The notes: generated by a model not told the origin, from the letters alone. 64,000 nt of DNA from Bacillus sp. 1NLA3E (GCF_000242895.2 NC_021171.1:3630001-3694000), one strand, 5' to 3'. Numbered from the stretch's first letter, positions 1 to 10,973 are shown. Numbers and translations: made by a program.

Positions 1-1272
1 AAATGCCACTTCAGCAGCTTGAATTGTTTTTTGAATATCTTCATCACTATGTGCTGTAGATAAGAATATACCCTCAAATTGAGATGGCGGTAGGAAGACT
101 CCTTGGTTCGCCATTTCACGGAAATAGTTAGCGAAAAATTCTAGATCAGACGTTTTGGCTGTATCATAATTAATCACGTTTTCATTCGTGAAGAAGAATC
201 CAATCATTGAGCCAGCACGGTTACAGGTTAGCGGAACATCATATTTTTCAGCTAATGCTTTAAAACCCGATTCTAGCATATCCGCTTTGCGAACAAACTC
301 TACATAGTTTTCTGGGCTTAATTGACTTAATGTCTCAAGTCCAGCTGTCATCGCTAATGGGTTACCTGACAATGTTCCTGCTTGATAAATCGGACCACTT
401 GGAGCAATTTGCTCCATAATCTCTGCTTTACCACCAAAGGCACCAACAGGAAGTCCACCACCAATAACTTTTCCTAGGCAGGTTAAGTCAGGTGTGATTC
501 CGAAGAATCCTTGTGCGCAATTGTAGCCAACGCGGAAACCAGTCATGACTTCATCGAAAATCAGCAAAGCACCAGCTTGGCTTGTGATTTCCCGTAATCC
601 CTCTAAGAAGCCTGGTTGAGGTGGAACCACACCCATGTTCCCAGCCACAGGTTCAACGATGATACAAGCAATATCATCCCCAAATTGTTCAAACGCATAT
701 TTAACGCCTTCTAAGTCGTTATACGGTACGGTTATCGTGTTTTTGGCGACACCTTCTGGTACGCCAGGGCTGTCTGGTAAACCAAGAGTAGCAACACCTG
801 AGCCCGCCTTAATTAATAAAGAATCTCCGTGACCGTGGTAACAGCCCTCGAATTTTAAAATTTTACTTCTGCCCGTATAGCCGCGGGCAAGACGCAAGGC
901 ACTCATTGTTGCTTCAGTTCCAGATGAAACCATGCGGATGATCTCAATTGAAGGTACACGTTCTCTAACGAGTTTAGCTAGTTCACTTTCGATTAGGGAT
1001 GGCGCACCAAAGCTTGTACCAAGCTCAGCAACTTTTTTAATAGCTTCCACTACGCGGTCATTTGTGTGACCCAAAATAAGTGGTCCCCAAGATAATACGT
1101 AATCAATATATTCATTTCCATCGATATCATATATTTTCGAGCCTTTTCCTTTTGCCATGAAAATCGGGTCCATGTTAACCGATTTAAATGCACGAACAGG
1201 TGAGTTAACACCGCCTGGCATTAATGTTTTGGCTTCTTGGAATGCTGCAATTGATTTTTCATAAGAGCGCAT
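1..1272 (-). CDS. hemL: Glutamate-1-semialdehyde 2,1-aminomutase (3' end outside window)
   Basis: PLP enzyme that converts glutamate-1-semialdehyde to 5-aminolevulinate, the last step of the C5 route. Reading the minus strand from the ATG at 1272 gives 424 codons beginning [15 protein letters not shown], with no stop before the window edge; the family is about 430 residues, so only a few C-terminal residues are missing. Visible motifs are the [11 protein letters not shown] segment and the PLP-lysine segment [11 protein letters not shown]. The start is backed by an AAGGAG ribosome binding site a few bases upstream. It is the last gene of the hem operon, 36 bp downstream of hemB. It is open at the left edge, so it does not appear as a closed frame. 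Confidence 0.96.
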   Translation of the reverse strand, partial: MRSYEKSIAAFQEAKTLMPGGVNSPVRAFKSVNMDPIFMAKGKGSKIYDIDGNEYIDYVLSWGPLILGHTNDRVVEAIKKVAELGTSFGAPSLIESELAKLVRERVPSIEIIRMVSSGTEATMSALRLARGYTGRSKILKFEGCYHGHGDSLLIKAGSGVATLGLPDSPGVPEGVAKNTITVPYNDLEGVKYAFEQFGDDIACIIVEPVAGNMGVVPPQPGFLEGLREITSQAGALLIFDEVMTGFRVGYNCAQGFFGITPDLTCLGKVIGGGLPVGAFGGKAEIMEQIAPSGPIYQAGTLSGNPLAMTAGLETLSQLSPENYVEFVRKADMLESGFKALAEKYDVPLTCNRAGSMIGFFFTNENVINYDTAKTSDLEFFANYFREMANQGVFLPPSQFEGIFLSTAHSDEDIQKTIQAAEVAF

Positions 1273-1308
1273 GTTTGAATCTCCTTTTTCCATTTTTAGA
1301 AACCAGGT

Positions 1309-2289
1309 TTATTGTTCCTTTAAATACTTCGCTGCATCTTTTGCAAAATAAGTAATGATTAAGTCAGCACCAGCACGTTTCATACCTATTAGCATTTCCA
1401 TAACGACGTTCTTTTCATCGATCCATCCATTTTGGGCAGCTGCTTTGACCATGGAATATTCCCCGCTGACATTATAAATGACTACTGGAAGATTAAAGTT
1501 ATTTTTCACATCACGAACAATATCTAAATATGGCATACCAGGCTTCACAATCAAGAAGTCAGCACCTTCAATTACATCAGATTCTGCTTCACGGAATGCT
1601 TCTAAACGATTAGCAGGGTCCATTTGATACGCTTTACGATCCCCAAATTGAGGTGTGCTTTCAGCAGCTTCACGGAACGGTCCATAAAATGCTGAAGAGT
1701 ATTTTACCGCATAAGACATGATTGGCACATCTTCGAAGCCAGCTTCGTCTAATCCAGCACGAATTGCTACGACAAATCCATCCATCATATTAGATGGGGC
1801 AATGATATCTGCTCCTGCTTTTGCTTGGCTTACTGCTGTTTGAACAAGCAGTTCAAGTGATGGATCATTTAGGACTGTGCCGTTTTCGATGACGCCGCAG
1901 TGACCATGGCTTGTGTATTCACATAAACATGTATCCGCTACAACAAGAACGTCTGGATAATGTTTTTTAATAAATCGTGTGCCTTCCTGAACGATTCCGT
2001 GATCATGGAAAGCTCCAGTCCCACATTCATCTTTTTCGGAAGGAATACCAAACAATAATACAGATTTTATCCCTAATGCCACAACTTCATCCATTTCGGC
2101 AGCAAGGTTATCAAGGGAAAGCTGAAATACTCCAGGCATAGTGGATATTTCATTTCGGATATTATTTCCTTCGATGACGAAAAGAGGATAGATAAAATCA
2201 TTTACATTTAATTGATTTTCACGAACCAATGCCCGCATATTGGCAGTTGAACGTAAACGACGATGGCGCGTAAATTGTAATTTTTTCAT
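1309..2289 (-). CDS. hemB: Delta-aminolevulinic acid dehydratase (porphobilinogen synthase)
   Basis: Condenses two 5-aminolevulinate molecules into porphobilinogen in the cytoplasm. The 326-residue length is typical. The cysteine-rich metal site is visible as [14 protein letters not shown] (about residues 118-131). The two active-site lysines sit in [14 protein letters not shown] and in [13 protein letters not shown]. It lies between hemD (19 bp upstream) and hemL in the hem operon, in the same order as in B. subtilis. The zinc-type cysteines suggest a zinc-dependent rather than magnesium-only enzyme (inference from family knowledge). Confidence 0.97.
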   Translation of the reverse strand: MKKLQFTRHRRLRSTANMRALVRENQLNVNDFIYPLFVIEGNNIRNEISTMPGVFQLSLDNLAAEMDEVVALGIKSVLLFGIPSEKDECGTGAFHDHGIVQEGTRFIKKHYPDVLVVADTCLCEYTSHGHCGVIENGTVLNDPSLELLVQTAVSQAKAGADIIAPSNMMDGFVVAIRAGLDEAGFEDVPIMSYAVKYSSAFYGPFREAAESTPQFGDRKAYQMDPANRLEAFREAESDVIEGADFLIVKPGMPYLDIVRDVKNNFNLPVVIYNVSGEYSMVKAAAQNGWIDEKNVVMEMLIGMKRAGADLIITYFAKDAAKYLKEQ

Positions 2290-2308
2290 GATAAAATAAA
2301 CCTCCTGT

Positions 2309-3085
2309 TTATCTGGTAACTTGATTCAGGTTTTCTATAATCGCTTTGATCATATCCTTAACCGTATATTCGGTCGGAGAGACGTGAACCGTTAATCCGA
2401 GGGCTTTTGCCCTTTTTGTCGACACCGGCCCAATACAGGCTACTAAGCAAGATTTCAGTTTATCAGATAAGTTATATTCTTGAACAATTTCAATAAAATG
2501 ATCTACTGTCGAAGGACTTGTAAAAGTTAAAATATCAAGCTCTTCATTTGATAACATCTCAGCTAATTCTTTTTTGCTCTCCTCTGGAGCGTATGTTTCA
2601 TAGATGACCGACTCTGTGACAATCGCTCCATGCTCAGTTAACGCTAAAGCAATATAATCTCGGGCAAGGTTTCCCTTTGGAATCAATACCTTCATCCCAG
2701 GTTGAATGAGCGGCAAAAATTCACTAACAAAACCTTCAGCAACATATTCCGAAGGTGTAAAAGCTACAGGAATACCTCGTTCTTCTAGTACTTGTTTTGT
2801 TCTTGCACCAATCACAGCCACCTTTGGCAGAGTTTGGCTATTAACCATACTTAAAAAAGTATCAACTGTTACATTACTTGTGAAAATAATCCAGTCATAT
2901 GTATGAAGCTTCGTAATCATTTCTTTTAGTTTATCATTTAGTTGGACAGGCCTAAAAGCTATTAGAGGGATTTCAATCGGAATTCCCCCATTTTTTTTCA
3001 CCAAATCGGAAAAGGGCTTTGCTTGCCCTTTTCCCCTCGGGACTAACACCTTTTTATGATATAAGGGCAAGGATGAAGCGGTCAT
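2309..3085 (-). CDS. hemD: Uroporphyrinogen-III synthase
   Basis: Closes and inverts ring D of hydroxymethylbilane to make uroporphyrinogen III. The protein is 258 residues, usual for the family, which has few invariant residues; recognisable parts are the N-terminal [16 protein letters not shown] segment and the C-terminal [11 protein letters not shown] segment followed by [16 protein letters not shown]. Its ATG overlaps the end of hemC by four bases (3082-3085), indicating translational coupling. Identification rests as much on operon position between hemC and hemB as on sequence. Confidence 0.94.
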   Translation of the reverse strand: MTASSLPLYHKKVLVPRGKGQAKPFSDLVKKNGGIPIEIPLIAFRPVQLNDKLKEMITKLHTYDWIIFTSNVTVDTFLSMVNSQTLPKVAVIGARTKQVLEERGIPVAFTPSEYVAEGFVSEFLPLIQPGMKVLIPKGNLARDYIALALTEHGAIVTESVIYETYAPEESKKELAEMLSNEELDILTFTSPSTVDHFIEIVQEYNLSDKLKSCLVACIGPVSTKRAKALGLTVHVSPTEYTVKDMIKAIIENLNQVTR

Positions 3086-4017
3086 TCATTTTCAAGCTCC
3101 CGCTTAACCTGATCAATCAATGCCTTGCCACCTTTTTCTGTTAAACGGTCTGCAACAATATTTCCAACTTCTTCAGGATTATTTCCTGTCAATTGTTCTT
3201 TATAAATGATATTTCCATCAGGAGATGCAACAAGTCCAGTCATGACCACTTCGTCCTGGTCATTGATATAGGCGTACCCTGCGATTGGAACTTGACAGCC
3301 ACCCTCCATTTTTTGTAGATAAGCACGTTCTGCTCGAACAGCACGGTCAGTATTTTTACAAGTGAATTGATCTAGTAAGTCTCGTAATTCTTTGTCAGCC
3401 TCGCGACACTCGATTGATAGCGCCCCTTGACCAACAGCAGGTACACATACTTCATCGTCAATAAACTCAGTAATTACTTCTTGCGCCCAGCCAAGACGGT
3501 ATAGACCTGCTGCAGCTAAAATAATTGCATCGTATTCGCTATCTTCAAGTTTGTTCACTCTTGTATCAATATTTCCGCGAATCCATTTAATCTCTAAATC
3601 AGGACGTTTTGCTAATAGCTGTGCACTGCGGCGCAAGCTACTTGTCCCAATCACAGCCCCTTGCTTCAATTGATCGAATGGTATGTTTCCCTTCGAAATA
3701 ATTACATCGCGGTGATCTTCACGTTTTGGAATACTTCCGATTACTAGGCCTTCCGGAAGAACTGCAGGCATGTCTTTCATACTATGGACAGCCATATCAA
3801 TCTCTTTATCAAGCATAGCTTGCTCTATTTCTTTCACAAAAAGGCCCTTACCGCCTACTTTAGATAAAGTAACATCTAAAATACGGTCACCTTTAGTCAC
3901 AATTTCTTTAACCTCAAATTCGAACGAACCACCCAATTTTTTTAATTGATCGATAACCCAGTTCGTTTGTGTTAACGCTAACTTGCTTCGTCTTGAACCA
4001 ACAATAATTTTTCTCAT
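3082..4017 (-). CDS. hemC: Hydroxymethylbilane synthase (porphobilinogen deaminase)
   Basis: Polymerises four porphobilinogens into hydroxymethylbilane. The 311-residue product shows the family start [15 protein letters not shown], the substrate-binding stretch [12 protein letters not shown], the arginine-rich [12 protein letters not shown], and the dipyrromethane cofactor cysteine in [13 protein letters not shown] (C241). It lies 15 bp downstream of hemX and overlaps hemD by 4 bp. Nothing in the sequence looks unusual. Confidence 0.98.
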   Translation of the reverse strand: MRKIIVGSRRSKLALTQTNWVIDQLKKLGGSFEFEVKEIVTKGDRILDVTLSKVGGKGLFVKEIEQAMLDKEIDMAVHSMKDMPAVLPEGLVIGSIPKREDHRDVIISKGNIPFDQLKQGAVIGTSSLRRSAQLLAKRPDLEIKWIRGNIDTRVNKLEDSEYDAIILAAAGLYRLGWAQEVITEFIDDEVCVPAVGQGALSIECREADKELRDLLDQFTCKNTDRAVRAERAYLQKMEGGCQVPIAGYAYINDQDEVVMTGLVASPDGNIIYKEQLTGNNPEEVGNIVADRLTEKGGKALIDQVKRELENE

Positions 4018-4032
4018 GTCTGCCTCCTAGTG

Positions 4033-4866
4033 TCATGCGTACCAAAAATGAAATGATGATAGTTTTCCGAATAAGAAGAAGTTTAATAAAACAATTAAAA
4101 AGGCTGCTACGTTCCATAGAGCGAGCGACTTACCTTGTAACCCTTTTACAACACGTAAGTATAAATTAATACTGTACGTACATAACACGATAAATGAACC
4201 AATGACCTTTGCGTCGAAAATAGTCATATTTGGCACCTTAATAAAAGCCCATTGCATACCTAGAATTAGTCCTAAAAGAAGCATTGGCACCCCAATTACA
4301 TTTAATACATATGAGAGGTGTTCGAGCCTTGATAAATCTGCAATCCTGAGAAGCCTTTTCCCCCATTTTTTCCGCTTCAATAAATCATATTGAATCAAAT
4401 ACAATAGGGAAAATACAAAGGATAAGGAAAACGCCCCATATGAAAGGATAGCCATTGTTATATGGATTAACAAAAGTTCTGAAACAAGCCGCTGAGCAAT
4501 CACTTCGGAATTATATTGAACCGGCGCAAAAGTGTGAATCGCCATGATGACAAATCCAAGGATATTGGTGAAAAAGACAATAAAATCCATGCGAAGTAAC
4601 CTATTGATCCCTAAGGATAAAGTGACCAATACCCAAGTATAAAAATAAAGTCCTTCGAACACCGATAGGATTGGGAACCTACCTGTTTTTACAACATAGA
4701 TTAAGAAAAAGGTTGTTTGCAACCCCCACACAAATGCAAGTAACCAGAAGGCCACTTGATTAGCCTTCCGGTTATTGTGAAGAAAATCAATAAAATATAA
4801 AAGAACACTTAAGGCATACACAAGAACTGTTAGTTCGTGCAGCCGGGTCATATAAATGTCAAACAT
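4033..4866 (-). CDS. hemX: HemX membrane protein (CcsA-like cytochrome c assembly family)
   Basis: A 277-residue integral membrane protein with about eight hydrophobic segments spread over its length (for example LTVLVYALSVLLYFIDFL near the N-terminus and LWNVAAFLIVLLNFFLFG at the C-terminus). It contains the WALFVW-like and WAFIKV tryptophan-rich stretches of the CcsA/CcmC family. In B. subtilis HemX sits in the same position between hemA and hemC and lowers the cellular level of HemA; that role is family knowledge, not visible here. It starts 14 bp downstream of hemA. Confidence 0.93.
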   Translation of the reverse strand: MFDIYMTRLHELTVLVYALSVLLYFIDFLHNNRKANQVAFWLLAFVWGLQTTFFLIYVVKTGRFPILSVFEGLYFYTWVLVTLSLGINRLLRMDFIVFFTNILGFVIMAIHTFAPVQYNSEVIAQRLVSELLLIHITMAILSYGAFSLSFVFSLLYLIQYDLLKRKKWGKRLLRIADLSRLEHLSYVLNVIGVPMLLLGLILGMQWAFIKVPNMTIFDAKVIGSFIVLCTYSINLYLRVVKGLQGKSLALWNVAAFLIVLLNFFLFGKLSSFHFWYA

Positions 4867-4880
4867 GGACAGAACCTCTC

Positions 4881-6230
4881 TTATGCTTGGAAGGAAGCCT
4901 GTGGTGCATGAATCATTTCCTGTCTCGATTCGGCCGCTTTATTTTTGAGTTGTTGTTTCTCAACTTGTTCCTCGATATTAAATATTTTAATAAATAATTC
5001 CAATGCTTGTGAGGCATTTTGCTCACCTGCAATCTCCTTGGCTTGGAGAATCGGATCCTTTAACATCTGGTTAATAATACTTTTTGTATGTTTATTGATT
5101 ACTTTAATATCTCGATCAGATAGATGAGACAGCTTTCTTTCCATGCTGGTCATCGTTTCTGTTTGAATAACAAGAGCCTTTTCACGCAAAGCAGAAATAA
5201 CCGGAACGACGCCAAGTAAATTTAGCCATTGTTTGAAATCAACAATTTCTTTTTCAATCATTAGCATGATTTTTTCAGCGGCCTTTTTACGCTCCTGAAG
5301 ATTGGCTTCAACAATCCCTTCCAAATCATCAATATCGTATAAAAACACACTTTCCAAGTCAGCGATTTGCGGATCTATGTCACGCGGTACCGCGATATCT
5401 ACCATAAATAACGGTTTGCCTTTGCGTAATTTCGTAATGTTTACCATCATCTCTTTTGTGATGACGAATTCTGTTGCTCCCGTTGAACTAATCAAAATAT
5501 CTGCTTCTATTAAAGAAGTATGAAGCTCCTCAAGCGTTTTCGCTTCTCCATCAAAACGACTTGCCAATCCCTGTGCTTTTTCAAATGTCCGGTTAATGAC
5601 CGTAACTTTGCTAGCCCCATTGGCATGGAGATTTTGAATAGCGAGCTCACCCATTTTTCCAGCACCGAAAACAAGAACATGCTTAGACATTAGAGTTCCA
5701 AATATTTTTTTTGCCAATTCGACGGCCGCATAGCTAACTGAAACGGCGTTAGCACCGATATCAGTTTCAGAATGTCCACGTTTTGCAATTGTAATTGCTT
5801 GTTTAAATAGTTGATTGAATACCGTACCTGTCGTATTTTCCTGTTGTGCCAATAAGAAACTTGACCGTACTTGTCCTAAAATTTGCGTTTCACCTAAAAT
5901 CATTGAATTTAGGCCGCAAGCTACTTTGAACAAATGTTCAACTGCTCCATCTAGTTCATAGATAAATAGGTACGGAGAAAATTCGTCTTGCTCAAGACCA
6001 AACCACTCGGACAGGAATTCTTTAATATAATATCGGCCAGTATGGAGCTGATCAACGACCGCATATATTTCCGTACGGTTACAGGTAGAAATAATTATGT
6101 TTTCAAGGATGCTTTTTTTCGATCTCAATGTCTGCATTGCATTCCCAATGTTTGCCTCATTAAACGTCAACTTCTCACGTATTTCGACAGGGGCAGATTT
6201 ATAATTAAGACCGACAACTATAATATGCAT
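4881..6230 (-). CDS. hemA: Glutamyl-tRNA reductase
   Basis: NADPH-dependent reduction of glutamyl-tRNA(Glu) to glutamate-1-semialdehyde, the committed and regulated step of haem synthesis. The protein is 449 residues. The catalytic cysteine is C50 in [13 protein letters not shown]; the substrate motif [18 protein letters not shown] and the nucleotide-binding [13 protein letters not shown] follow; the C-terminal helical dimerisation region runs from about residue 320. First gene of the hemAXCDBL operon. The ATG at 6230 is supported by homology to the conserved [14 protein letters not shown] start. Confidence 0.98.
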   Translation of the reverse strand: MHIIVVGLNYKSAPVEIREKLTFNEANIGNAMQTLRSKKSILENIIISTCNRTEIYAVVDQLHTGRYYIKEFLSEWFGLEQDEFSPYLFIYELDGAVEHLFKVACGLNSMILGETQILGQVRSSFLLAQQENTTGTVFNQLFKQAITIAKRGHSETDIGANAVSVSYAAVELAKKIFGTLMSKHVLVFGAGKMGELAIQNLHANGASKVTVINRTFEKAQGLASRFDGEAKTLEELHTSLIEADILISSTGATEFVITKEMMVNITKLRKGKPLFMVDIAVPRDIDPQIADLESVFLYDIDDLEGIVEANLQERKKAAEKIMLMIEKEIVDFKQWLNLLGVVPVISALREKALVIQTETMTSMERKLSHLSDRDIKVINKHTKSIINQMLKDPILQAKEIAGEQNASQALELFIKIFNIEEQVEKQQLKNKAAESRQEMIHAPQASFQA

Positions 6231-6274
6231 TTTCTAAATGACACCCCCACTAAAATTGCATATTCGCCTAACTC

Positions 6275-6283
6275 ATTATAACA
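6275..6283 (-). promoter_or_regulatory. Extended -10 promoter of the hem operon
   Basis: On the minus strand TGTTATAAT forms an extended -10 (TGn-TATAAT) about 45 bp upstream of the hemA ATG. There is no good -35 at 17-18 bp, which is tolerated by extended -10 promoters. A Per-box-like palindrome lies further upstream (6330-6344; see findings). The remaining intergenic DNA to 6584 shows no gene. Confidence 0.55.
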
Positions 6284-6584
6284 TGTGTGTTTTTTTTATC
6301 TGCTAAAAAGATGTGAACAGAAACCGAAATTATAGTGATAATACTGGTCTAAACACCTCTTTTTCGAGGTCTGTTTATGCTCAAAAGTCTGTTTTGATAA
6401 CGCTTTCCTTACCTTTAATCGATAAGAATTTTTTCTTTTAAAGAATTAATTTATAATTGCCTGTTGACCGATGGTGTCTAGAAAGGTACCTTAAATATAT
6501 AAAAAATCGACATATACTTCCTTTTGTACAGTACCAAAAAAAAGAAAAATATACAAGTGAACCTTACTGGAAGTGGTGAATTTA

Positions 6585-7067
6585 ATGAAAAATCAGCGGT
6601 ATTTTTCCGGAATTATTTTTATAGGTTTTGGTGGTTATTTTCTCCTGCAACACACAAATATTGCATTCCTTCAACAATTTACTGGTTGGCCAACCTTGTT
6701 GATGATTGTTGGTCTGGCATTTTTATGGCAAGGGTATGTTGGGAGAGAGAGTGAATTAATTTTTCCAGGAGTGGTTTTATTCGGTTTTGGCCTACATTTT
6801 TATGTAACAACCAATTTACATATTTGGACAGACCAAATTGGTATTTTTATATTGATCCTCGCTCTAGCCTATATTCTCAAGTATCAGAAGACAGGAGTCG
6901 GACTGGTTCAAGGTATATTGTTCGCCATCCTCTCAGCCTTGCTTTTGTTTCAGGATAGCGTTATGGGCTGGTTTGGGACTGTTGAATCCAAAGTAACCTA
7001 TATCTGGGACTTTTGGCCAATTTTCTTAATCCTCTTTGGGATCTATTTTTTAATGAAAAAGAAATAA
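6585..7067 (+). CDS. Small multi-pass membrane protein (LiaF-TM / DUF5668-like)
   Basis: A 160-residue protein with four or five hydrophobic segments, among them GIIFIGFGGYFLLQ, PTLLMIVGLAFLWQG, GIFILILALAYIL and FWPIFLILFGIYFLM, and a basic tail. The repeated pattern of a glycine-rich helix followed by a W-P-pair helix resembles the transmembrane domain of LiaI/LiaF-type and DUF5668 proteins; the function is unknown. I chose the ATG at 6585 because AGTGGTGA lies just upstream; GTG codons at 6573 and 6576 are in frame but overlap that site. It is one of the few plus-strand genes and is convergent with engB across the repeat island. Confidence 0.75.
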   Translation: MKNQRYFSGIIFIGFGGYFLLQHTNIAFLQQFTGWPTLLMIVGLAFLWQGYVGRESELIFPGVVLFGFGLHFYVTTNLHIWTDQIGIFILILALAYILKYQKTGVGLVQGILFAILSALLLFQDSVMGWFGTVESKVTYIWDFWPIFLILFGIYFLMKKK

Positions 7068-7209
7068 GAAAAGAGGGCAGGATTGTATCTTTTCCCTCTA
7101 AGGCTTTCGAGAAACCCTCGACAGTCTATTATTTCACCCAAAACCTTTAGTGATTCACCGCGTTAATTTATAGAAATAAATATTAATATATAGGCAGCTC
7201 AATAGGTTT

Positions 7210-7340
7210 GTTGATTTCCGTTCCAGACGCTTCGCTTTCCGCGGGGCGGGCGGTGAGCCTCCTCGGCGCTAAAGCGCCTGCGGGGTCTCACCTGTCCCGC
7301 TGCTCCCGCAGGAGTCTTCGCGTCTTCCACTCCAATCAAC
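7210..7340 (-). repeat. 131-bp GC-rich interspersed repeat, copy A
   Basis: GC-rich repeat that in its forward sense begins GTTGATTGGAG and ends GGAAATCAAC, with inner palindromes around CTCCTGCGGGAG and GCGCTTTAGCGC. This copy is on the minus strand. It has the same length as copies at 7808 and 61581. Its termini GTTGATT/AATCAAC are inverted repeats. Open frames across it (7199-7465) are artefacts of the repeat's composition. Confidence 0.9.
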
Positions 7341-7505
7341 AGGTGGTTCAATACAGACCTTCCACTCAACCAATAGTAAAAAAATAAGTGGTGGAGAACA
7401 AACGTCGTCAACAGTGGGTTTTTAGGCTTGAAATTCAAGGACACTCGTGGGAAAATGGGGCTCAAAGAGCTGTTATGATGCCATAATCAGAAGTGGCAAG
7501 GAAAA

Positions 7506-7763
7506 ATGGGAAGAGTTACAATGCTAATCAATATCCGAAGCGTCTTCCGAATTAGTGGCGTATTAAAAACGTTTAGATTTGTTCGGACAACAACAATTTT
7601 TGTAAAAACAGCCTTTAGAATAGAAAAAATTGAGCTAAGCTTCGCAGACTTAATGGAGATGCATGGGCTTCGCTACTGCCGGTTACCGGGAATGAAGAAT
7701 GTTAGTGAACAGCCTCTCCTTCCTGCAGCCTGCCAAAAAATAAAAAAATTGCAACACATTTAG
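7506..7763 (+). CDS. Doubtful ORF between the two repeat copies
   Basis: An 85-codon frame starting ATG-GGA-AGA with AAGGA upstream. The product is basic, without a recognisable domain, signal peptide or membrane segment. Its end runs into a hairpin (7750-7790). It could be a decayed fragment of a gene carried by the island. I do not recognise it and think it is more likely non-coding. Confidence 0.15.
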   Translation: MGRVTMLINIRSVFRISGVLKTFRFVRTTTIFVKTAFRIEKIELSFADLMEMHGLRYCRLPGMKNVSEQPLLPAACQKIKKLQHI

Positions 7764-7790
7764 CCAGGTGGATAAGTTGTGTTGCAATTC
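7749..7790. other. Perfect 12-bp hairpin
   Basis: AATTGCAACACA and TGTGTTGCAATT are exact inverted repeats separated by about 18 bases, inside the island and just before repeat copy B. There is only a short T run after it (CTTTTGGG), so a terminator role is uncertain. Confidence 0.5.
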
Positions 7791-7807
7791 TTTTGGGTGA
7801 CCCCCTT

Positions 7808-7938
7808 GTTGATTGGAGCGGAAGGTGCGAAGACTCCTGCGGGAGCAGCGGGACAGGTGAGACCCCGCAGGCGCTTTAGCGACGAGGAGGCTCACCGCCC
7901 GCCCCGCGGAAAGCGAAGCACCTGGAGCGGAGATCAAC
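7808..7938 (+). repeat. 131-bp GC-rich interspersed repeat, copy B
   Basis: Same repeat as at 7210-7340 but on the plus strand, so the two copies face each other with about 470 bp between. It differs from copy D (61581) at a few positions, such as GCGACGAGG for GCGCCGAGG. Frames across it (7683-7979 minus) are not genes. Confidence 0.9.
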
Positions 7939-8034
7939 AAGTCCCATAGCATAGACAATTTTATATAAAAAACAGGCATTTAATGTTCTGACAAAATGAA
8001 TATTGCTGAGAAAATAATCTTTTATGACAATCTA

Positions 8035-8066
8035 AGAGGGCAGGATTTAAAATCCCTGCCCTCTTT
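8035..8066. terminator. Bidirectional terminator after engB
   Basis: AAGAGGGCAGGATTTAAAAT and its complement fold into a stem of about 13 bp (GAGGGCAGGAT / ATCCCTGCCCTC), flanked by short A and T runs. It lies 3 bp from the engB stop and serves minus-strand transcripts; it would also serve the convergent membrane gene if the island were absent. Confidence 0.8.
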
Positions 8067-8068
8067 AC

Positions 8069-8653
8069 TTATTTCATAAAACTTTCTAGCACGGCCCAAG
8101 CCTTCTCTTTACCGTAGCCTGTTTCGGATGAGAACATGACTAATAGATCACTTTCAAGCATGTTCAATGTTTCTTTAGTAATTCGTACATGTTTTTGCCA
8201 CTTTGACTTTGGAATTTTATCCGCCTTTGTTGCAATGACAATGACAGGAATCTGATAATGCTTCAAAAAGTCATACATCAACACATCATCTTTGGATGGT
8301 GGATGCCTTAAATCAACAATTAATAAAACGGCTCTTAACTGCTCCCGCGAGGTGATGTAAATTTCAAGCATTTTTCCCCATGCTTCTCGTTCTGATTTCG
8401 ATACTTTTGCATACCCATAACCAGGAACATCTACAAAGTGAAATTGCTCGTTGATTAAATAAAAGTTAAGGGTCTGCGTTTTTCCAGGTTTAGAAGATGT
8501 TCTTGCTAAGTTTTTGCGGTTCAGCATTTTGTTTATAAAAGATGACTTCCCCACATTGGAACGACCAGCCAGTGCAAACTCAGGCATTATTCCACCTGGG
8601 TATTGCTCTGGCTTTACCGCACTAATAATAATTTCTGCGTTATTTACTTTCAT
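8069..8653 (-). CDS. engB: Ribosome biogenesis GTP-binding protein YsxC/EngB
   Basis: Essential small GTPase needed for maturation of the 50S ribosomal subunit. G motifs are visible: G1 GRSNVGKS, G2 T in SKPGKTQT, G3 DVPGYG, G4 ATKADK, G5 [10 protein letters not shown] set the ATG at 8653 ([20 protein letters not shown], 194 residues) because GGAGAAGG precedes it; the frame could start four codons earlier at a TTG that overlaps this ribosome binding site. The start overlaps the 3' end of lonA by 14 bases, so the two are translationally coupled. Confidence 0.96.
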   Translation of the reverse strand: MKVNNAEIIISAVKPEQYPGGIMPEFALAGRSNVGKSSFINKMLNRKNLARTSSKPGKTQTLNFYLINEQFHFVDVPGYGYAKVSKSEREAWGKMLEIYITSREQLRAVLLIVDLRHPPSKDDVLMYDFLKHYQIPVIVIATKADKIPKSKWQKHVRITKETLNMLESDLLVMFSSETGYGKEKAWAVLESFMK

Positions 8654-10973
8654 TTCCTTCTCCAATCAATGCATGCTTCAAAACTTGATCAATACTTGAA
8701 ACAAGTACGAACTCAAGCTGTTCCCGAACACTTTCCGGTATATCCTCAATATCCTTCTCGTTATCCTTAGGAAGAATAATTTTTGTTAATCCGGCGCGAT
8801 GAGCACTTAATGTTTTTTCTTTTAAGCCCCCGATTGGGAGCACCCGTCCTCTTAACGTAATCTCCCCAGTCATCCCAACCTCTCTTCTGATTGGTTTTCC
8901 GGTTAGAGCGGAAACAAGGGCAGTAGCAATCGTGATTCCTGCGGACGGACCATCCTTTGGAACGGCACCTTCAGGGACATGAATATGAATATCATGTTTT
9001 TCATGAAAATCTTCATCTATCCCAAGTTCCGTTGCCTTTGAACGCACATAGCTGAAAGCTGCTTGAGCAGATTCCTTCATGACGTCACCTAGCTTACCTG
9101 TCAAGATAAGTTTACCTTTTCCAGGTGATAAGGATACTTCAATTTGAAGGATATCACCACCGACAGTCGTATAAGCTAGTCCAGTGGCTACGCCAATTTG
9201 ATCTTCCAGTTCCGCTTGACCATATTGAAAAATTGGCTTTCCGAGAAATTCCTCGATCGTTTTATCTGTTACGATTACCCGTTTTTTCTCCCCAGAAACA
9301 ATCACTCTTGCCGTTTTACGACAGATAGTTGCCAATTGCCGTTCAAGACTACGTACACCAGCCTCACGGGTATAGTAACGGATTACTTTTGTAATCGCCT
9401 CATCACGAACTTGAAGCTGTGCTTTAGTTAATCCATGGTCTTTAATTTGCTTCTGCAATAAATGATCCTTAGCAATATGAAGCTTTTCCAGTTCTGTATA
9501 TCCAGCAATCGTGATAATTTCCATCCGGTCACGGAGCGGTCCAGGGATAGTTGATAAATTATTAGCAGTTGCAATAAACATAACTTTTGAAAGATCATAT
9601 GTTTCTTCAATATAATGATCACTAAAATTATTATTTTGTTCAGGATCTAATACTTCCAGCATAGCAGCCGAAGGATCGCCACGGAAATCACTAGACATTT
9701 TATCAATTTCGTCTAGTAAGAAAACAGGGTTAATAGTTCCTGCTTTTTTCATTCCCTGAATGATTCTACCTGGCATTGCCCCCACATATGTCCGGCGATG
9801 TCCACGTATTTCAGATTCATCACGGACGCCTCCTAAAGAAACACGGACAAAGTTGCGGTTCATCGAAGTCGCGATTGAACGTGCAAGACTTGTTTTACCT
9901 ACTCCTGGAGGTCCAGATAAGCAGAGAATTGGACCCTTTAGAGAGTTGGTTAGCTTTTGGACAGCTAAATACTCTAAAACACGTTCTTTGACTTTCTCTA
10001 AACCATAATGATCTTTATGTAGGATACGTTCCGCTTTATGGATGTCAAGGTCATCATCTGTCGCTTTTGTCCAAGGTAAGGAAATCAACCATTCAATATA
10101 ATTCCGGATTACGGCACTTTCGGCAGAACTAGTAGGTACCTTTTCATACCGGTCTAGTTCCTTTAAAGCCACTTCTTTTACATGGTCCGTCATTCCTGCG
10201 TCTTCTATTTTTTCAGTTAGCTCGGCAATTTCACCGGTTTTCCCTTCCTTATCTCCAAGCTCCTTCTGTATGGCTTTCATCTGTTCACGTAAATAGTATT
10301 CCTTTTGAGTTCTTTCCATTGATCTTTTAACACGCTGACCAATTTTCTTTTCAAGATTTAATACTTCTTTTTCATTTTGAATAATATCGATTACGTGATT
10401 CATTCTTTCTTTTACATCAACGGTTTCAAGAATTTCTTGCTTATCCTTCAGCTTTAATGGGAGATTAGAAGCAATAATATCCGCCATCCTGCCAGGTTCA
10501 TCAATATCTGCGACAGAAGAATATGTTTCAGCAGATATTTTTTTTGACATTTTTATGTATTGTTCAAAATGTTCGAGCATCGTTCTCATTAATGCTTGAT
10601 CTTCGATATCTTTAGATGGATCGTCCTCAAAGGTTTTCAGACTTGCAACATAATGATTGTCATCATCATGCATTAGAACGATTTCTGCTCGTTTCAAGCC
10701 TTCTACCAATACCCGAATGGTACCATTCGGAAGCTTGAGCATTTGTTTCACCCGAGTCAGTGTCCCCATATGATATAAATCTTCTTCTGCAGGTTCATCA
10801 ATTGACACGTCTTTTTGGGTTGTTAAAAAAATTAAATGGTCATCTACCATTGCTTTTTCAAGGGCTTGCACCGATTTCTCCCGGCCTACATCTAAATGAA
10901 GGACCATTGTTGGATAGACTAGTAACCCTCGAAGAGGCAGGAGGGGGACGATGAGCTCTTCAGTTTTCGTCAT
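8640..10973 (-). CDS. lonA: ATP-dependent protease LonA
   Basis: AAA+ protease that degrades misfolded and regulatory proteins. The 777-residue chain has an N-terminal LON substrate-binding domain (to about 200), a coiled central part, an AAA+ module with Walker [10 protein letters not shown] and Walker [10 protein letters not shown], and a C-terminal protease domain with the catalytic serine in KDGPSAGIT and the lysine in [19 protein letters not shown] ribosome binding site precedes the ATG. Cotranscribed with engB; preceded by its own promoter at 11019-11047. Confidence 0.98.
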   Translation of the reverse strand: MTKTEELIVPLLPLRGLLVYPTMVLHLDVGREKSVQALEKAMVDDHLIFLTTQKDVSIDEPAEEDLYHMGTLTRVKQMLKLPNGTIRVLVEGLKRAEIVLMHDDDNHYVASLKTFEDDPSKDIEDQALMRTMLEHFEQYIKMSKKISAETYSSVADIDEPGRMADIIASNLPLKLKDKQEILETVDVKERMNHVIDIIQNEKEVLNLEKKIGQRVKRSMERTQKEYYLREQMKAIQKELGDKEGKTGEIAELTEKIEDAGMTDHVKEVALKELDRYEKVPTSSAESAVIRNYIEWLISLPWTKATDDDLDIHKAERILHKDHYGLEKVKERVLEYLAVQKLTNSLKGPILCLSGPPGVGKTSLARSIATSMNRNFVRVSLGGVRDESEIRGHRRTYVGAMPGRIIQGMKKAGTINPVFLLDEIDKMSSDFRGDPSAAMLEVLDPEQNNNFSDHYIEETYDLSKVMFIATANNLSTIPGPLRDRMEIITIAGYTELEKLHIAKDHLLQKQIKDHGLTKAQLQVRDEAITKVIRYYTREAGVRSLERQLATICRKTARVIVSGEKKRVIVTDKTIEEFLGKPIFQYGQAELEDQIGVATGLAYTTVGGDILQIEVSLSPGKGKLILTGKLGDVMKESAQAAFSYVRSKATELGIDEDFHEKHDIHIHVPEGAVPKDGPSAGITIATALVSALTGKPIRREVGMTGEITLRGRVLPIGGLKEKTLSAHRAGLTKIILPKDNEKDIEDIPESVREQLEFVLVSSIDQVLKHALIGEGNESK

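Larger units (their letters stand above)
7071..8047. other. Non-coding island bounded by 14-bp direct repeats
   Basis: AAGAGGGCAGGATT occurs at 7071-7084 and again at 8034-8047, directly repeated, with 949 bp between. The right copy forms the left arm of the terminator shared by the two convergent genes. Inside are two head-to-head copies of the 131-bp interspersed repeat and an AT-richer centre without a convincing gene. The arrangement suggests DNA inserted at or recombined into the terminator between the membrane gene and engB. Confidence 0.5.

Noticed and set aside
7199-7465. 88-codon ORF over repeat copy A, and a similar one at 7683-7979 over copy B
   Set aside because: Both arise from the GC-rich repeat, which lacks stop codons in several frames; the products mirror each other because the DNA is repeated.
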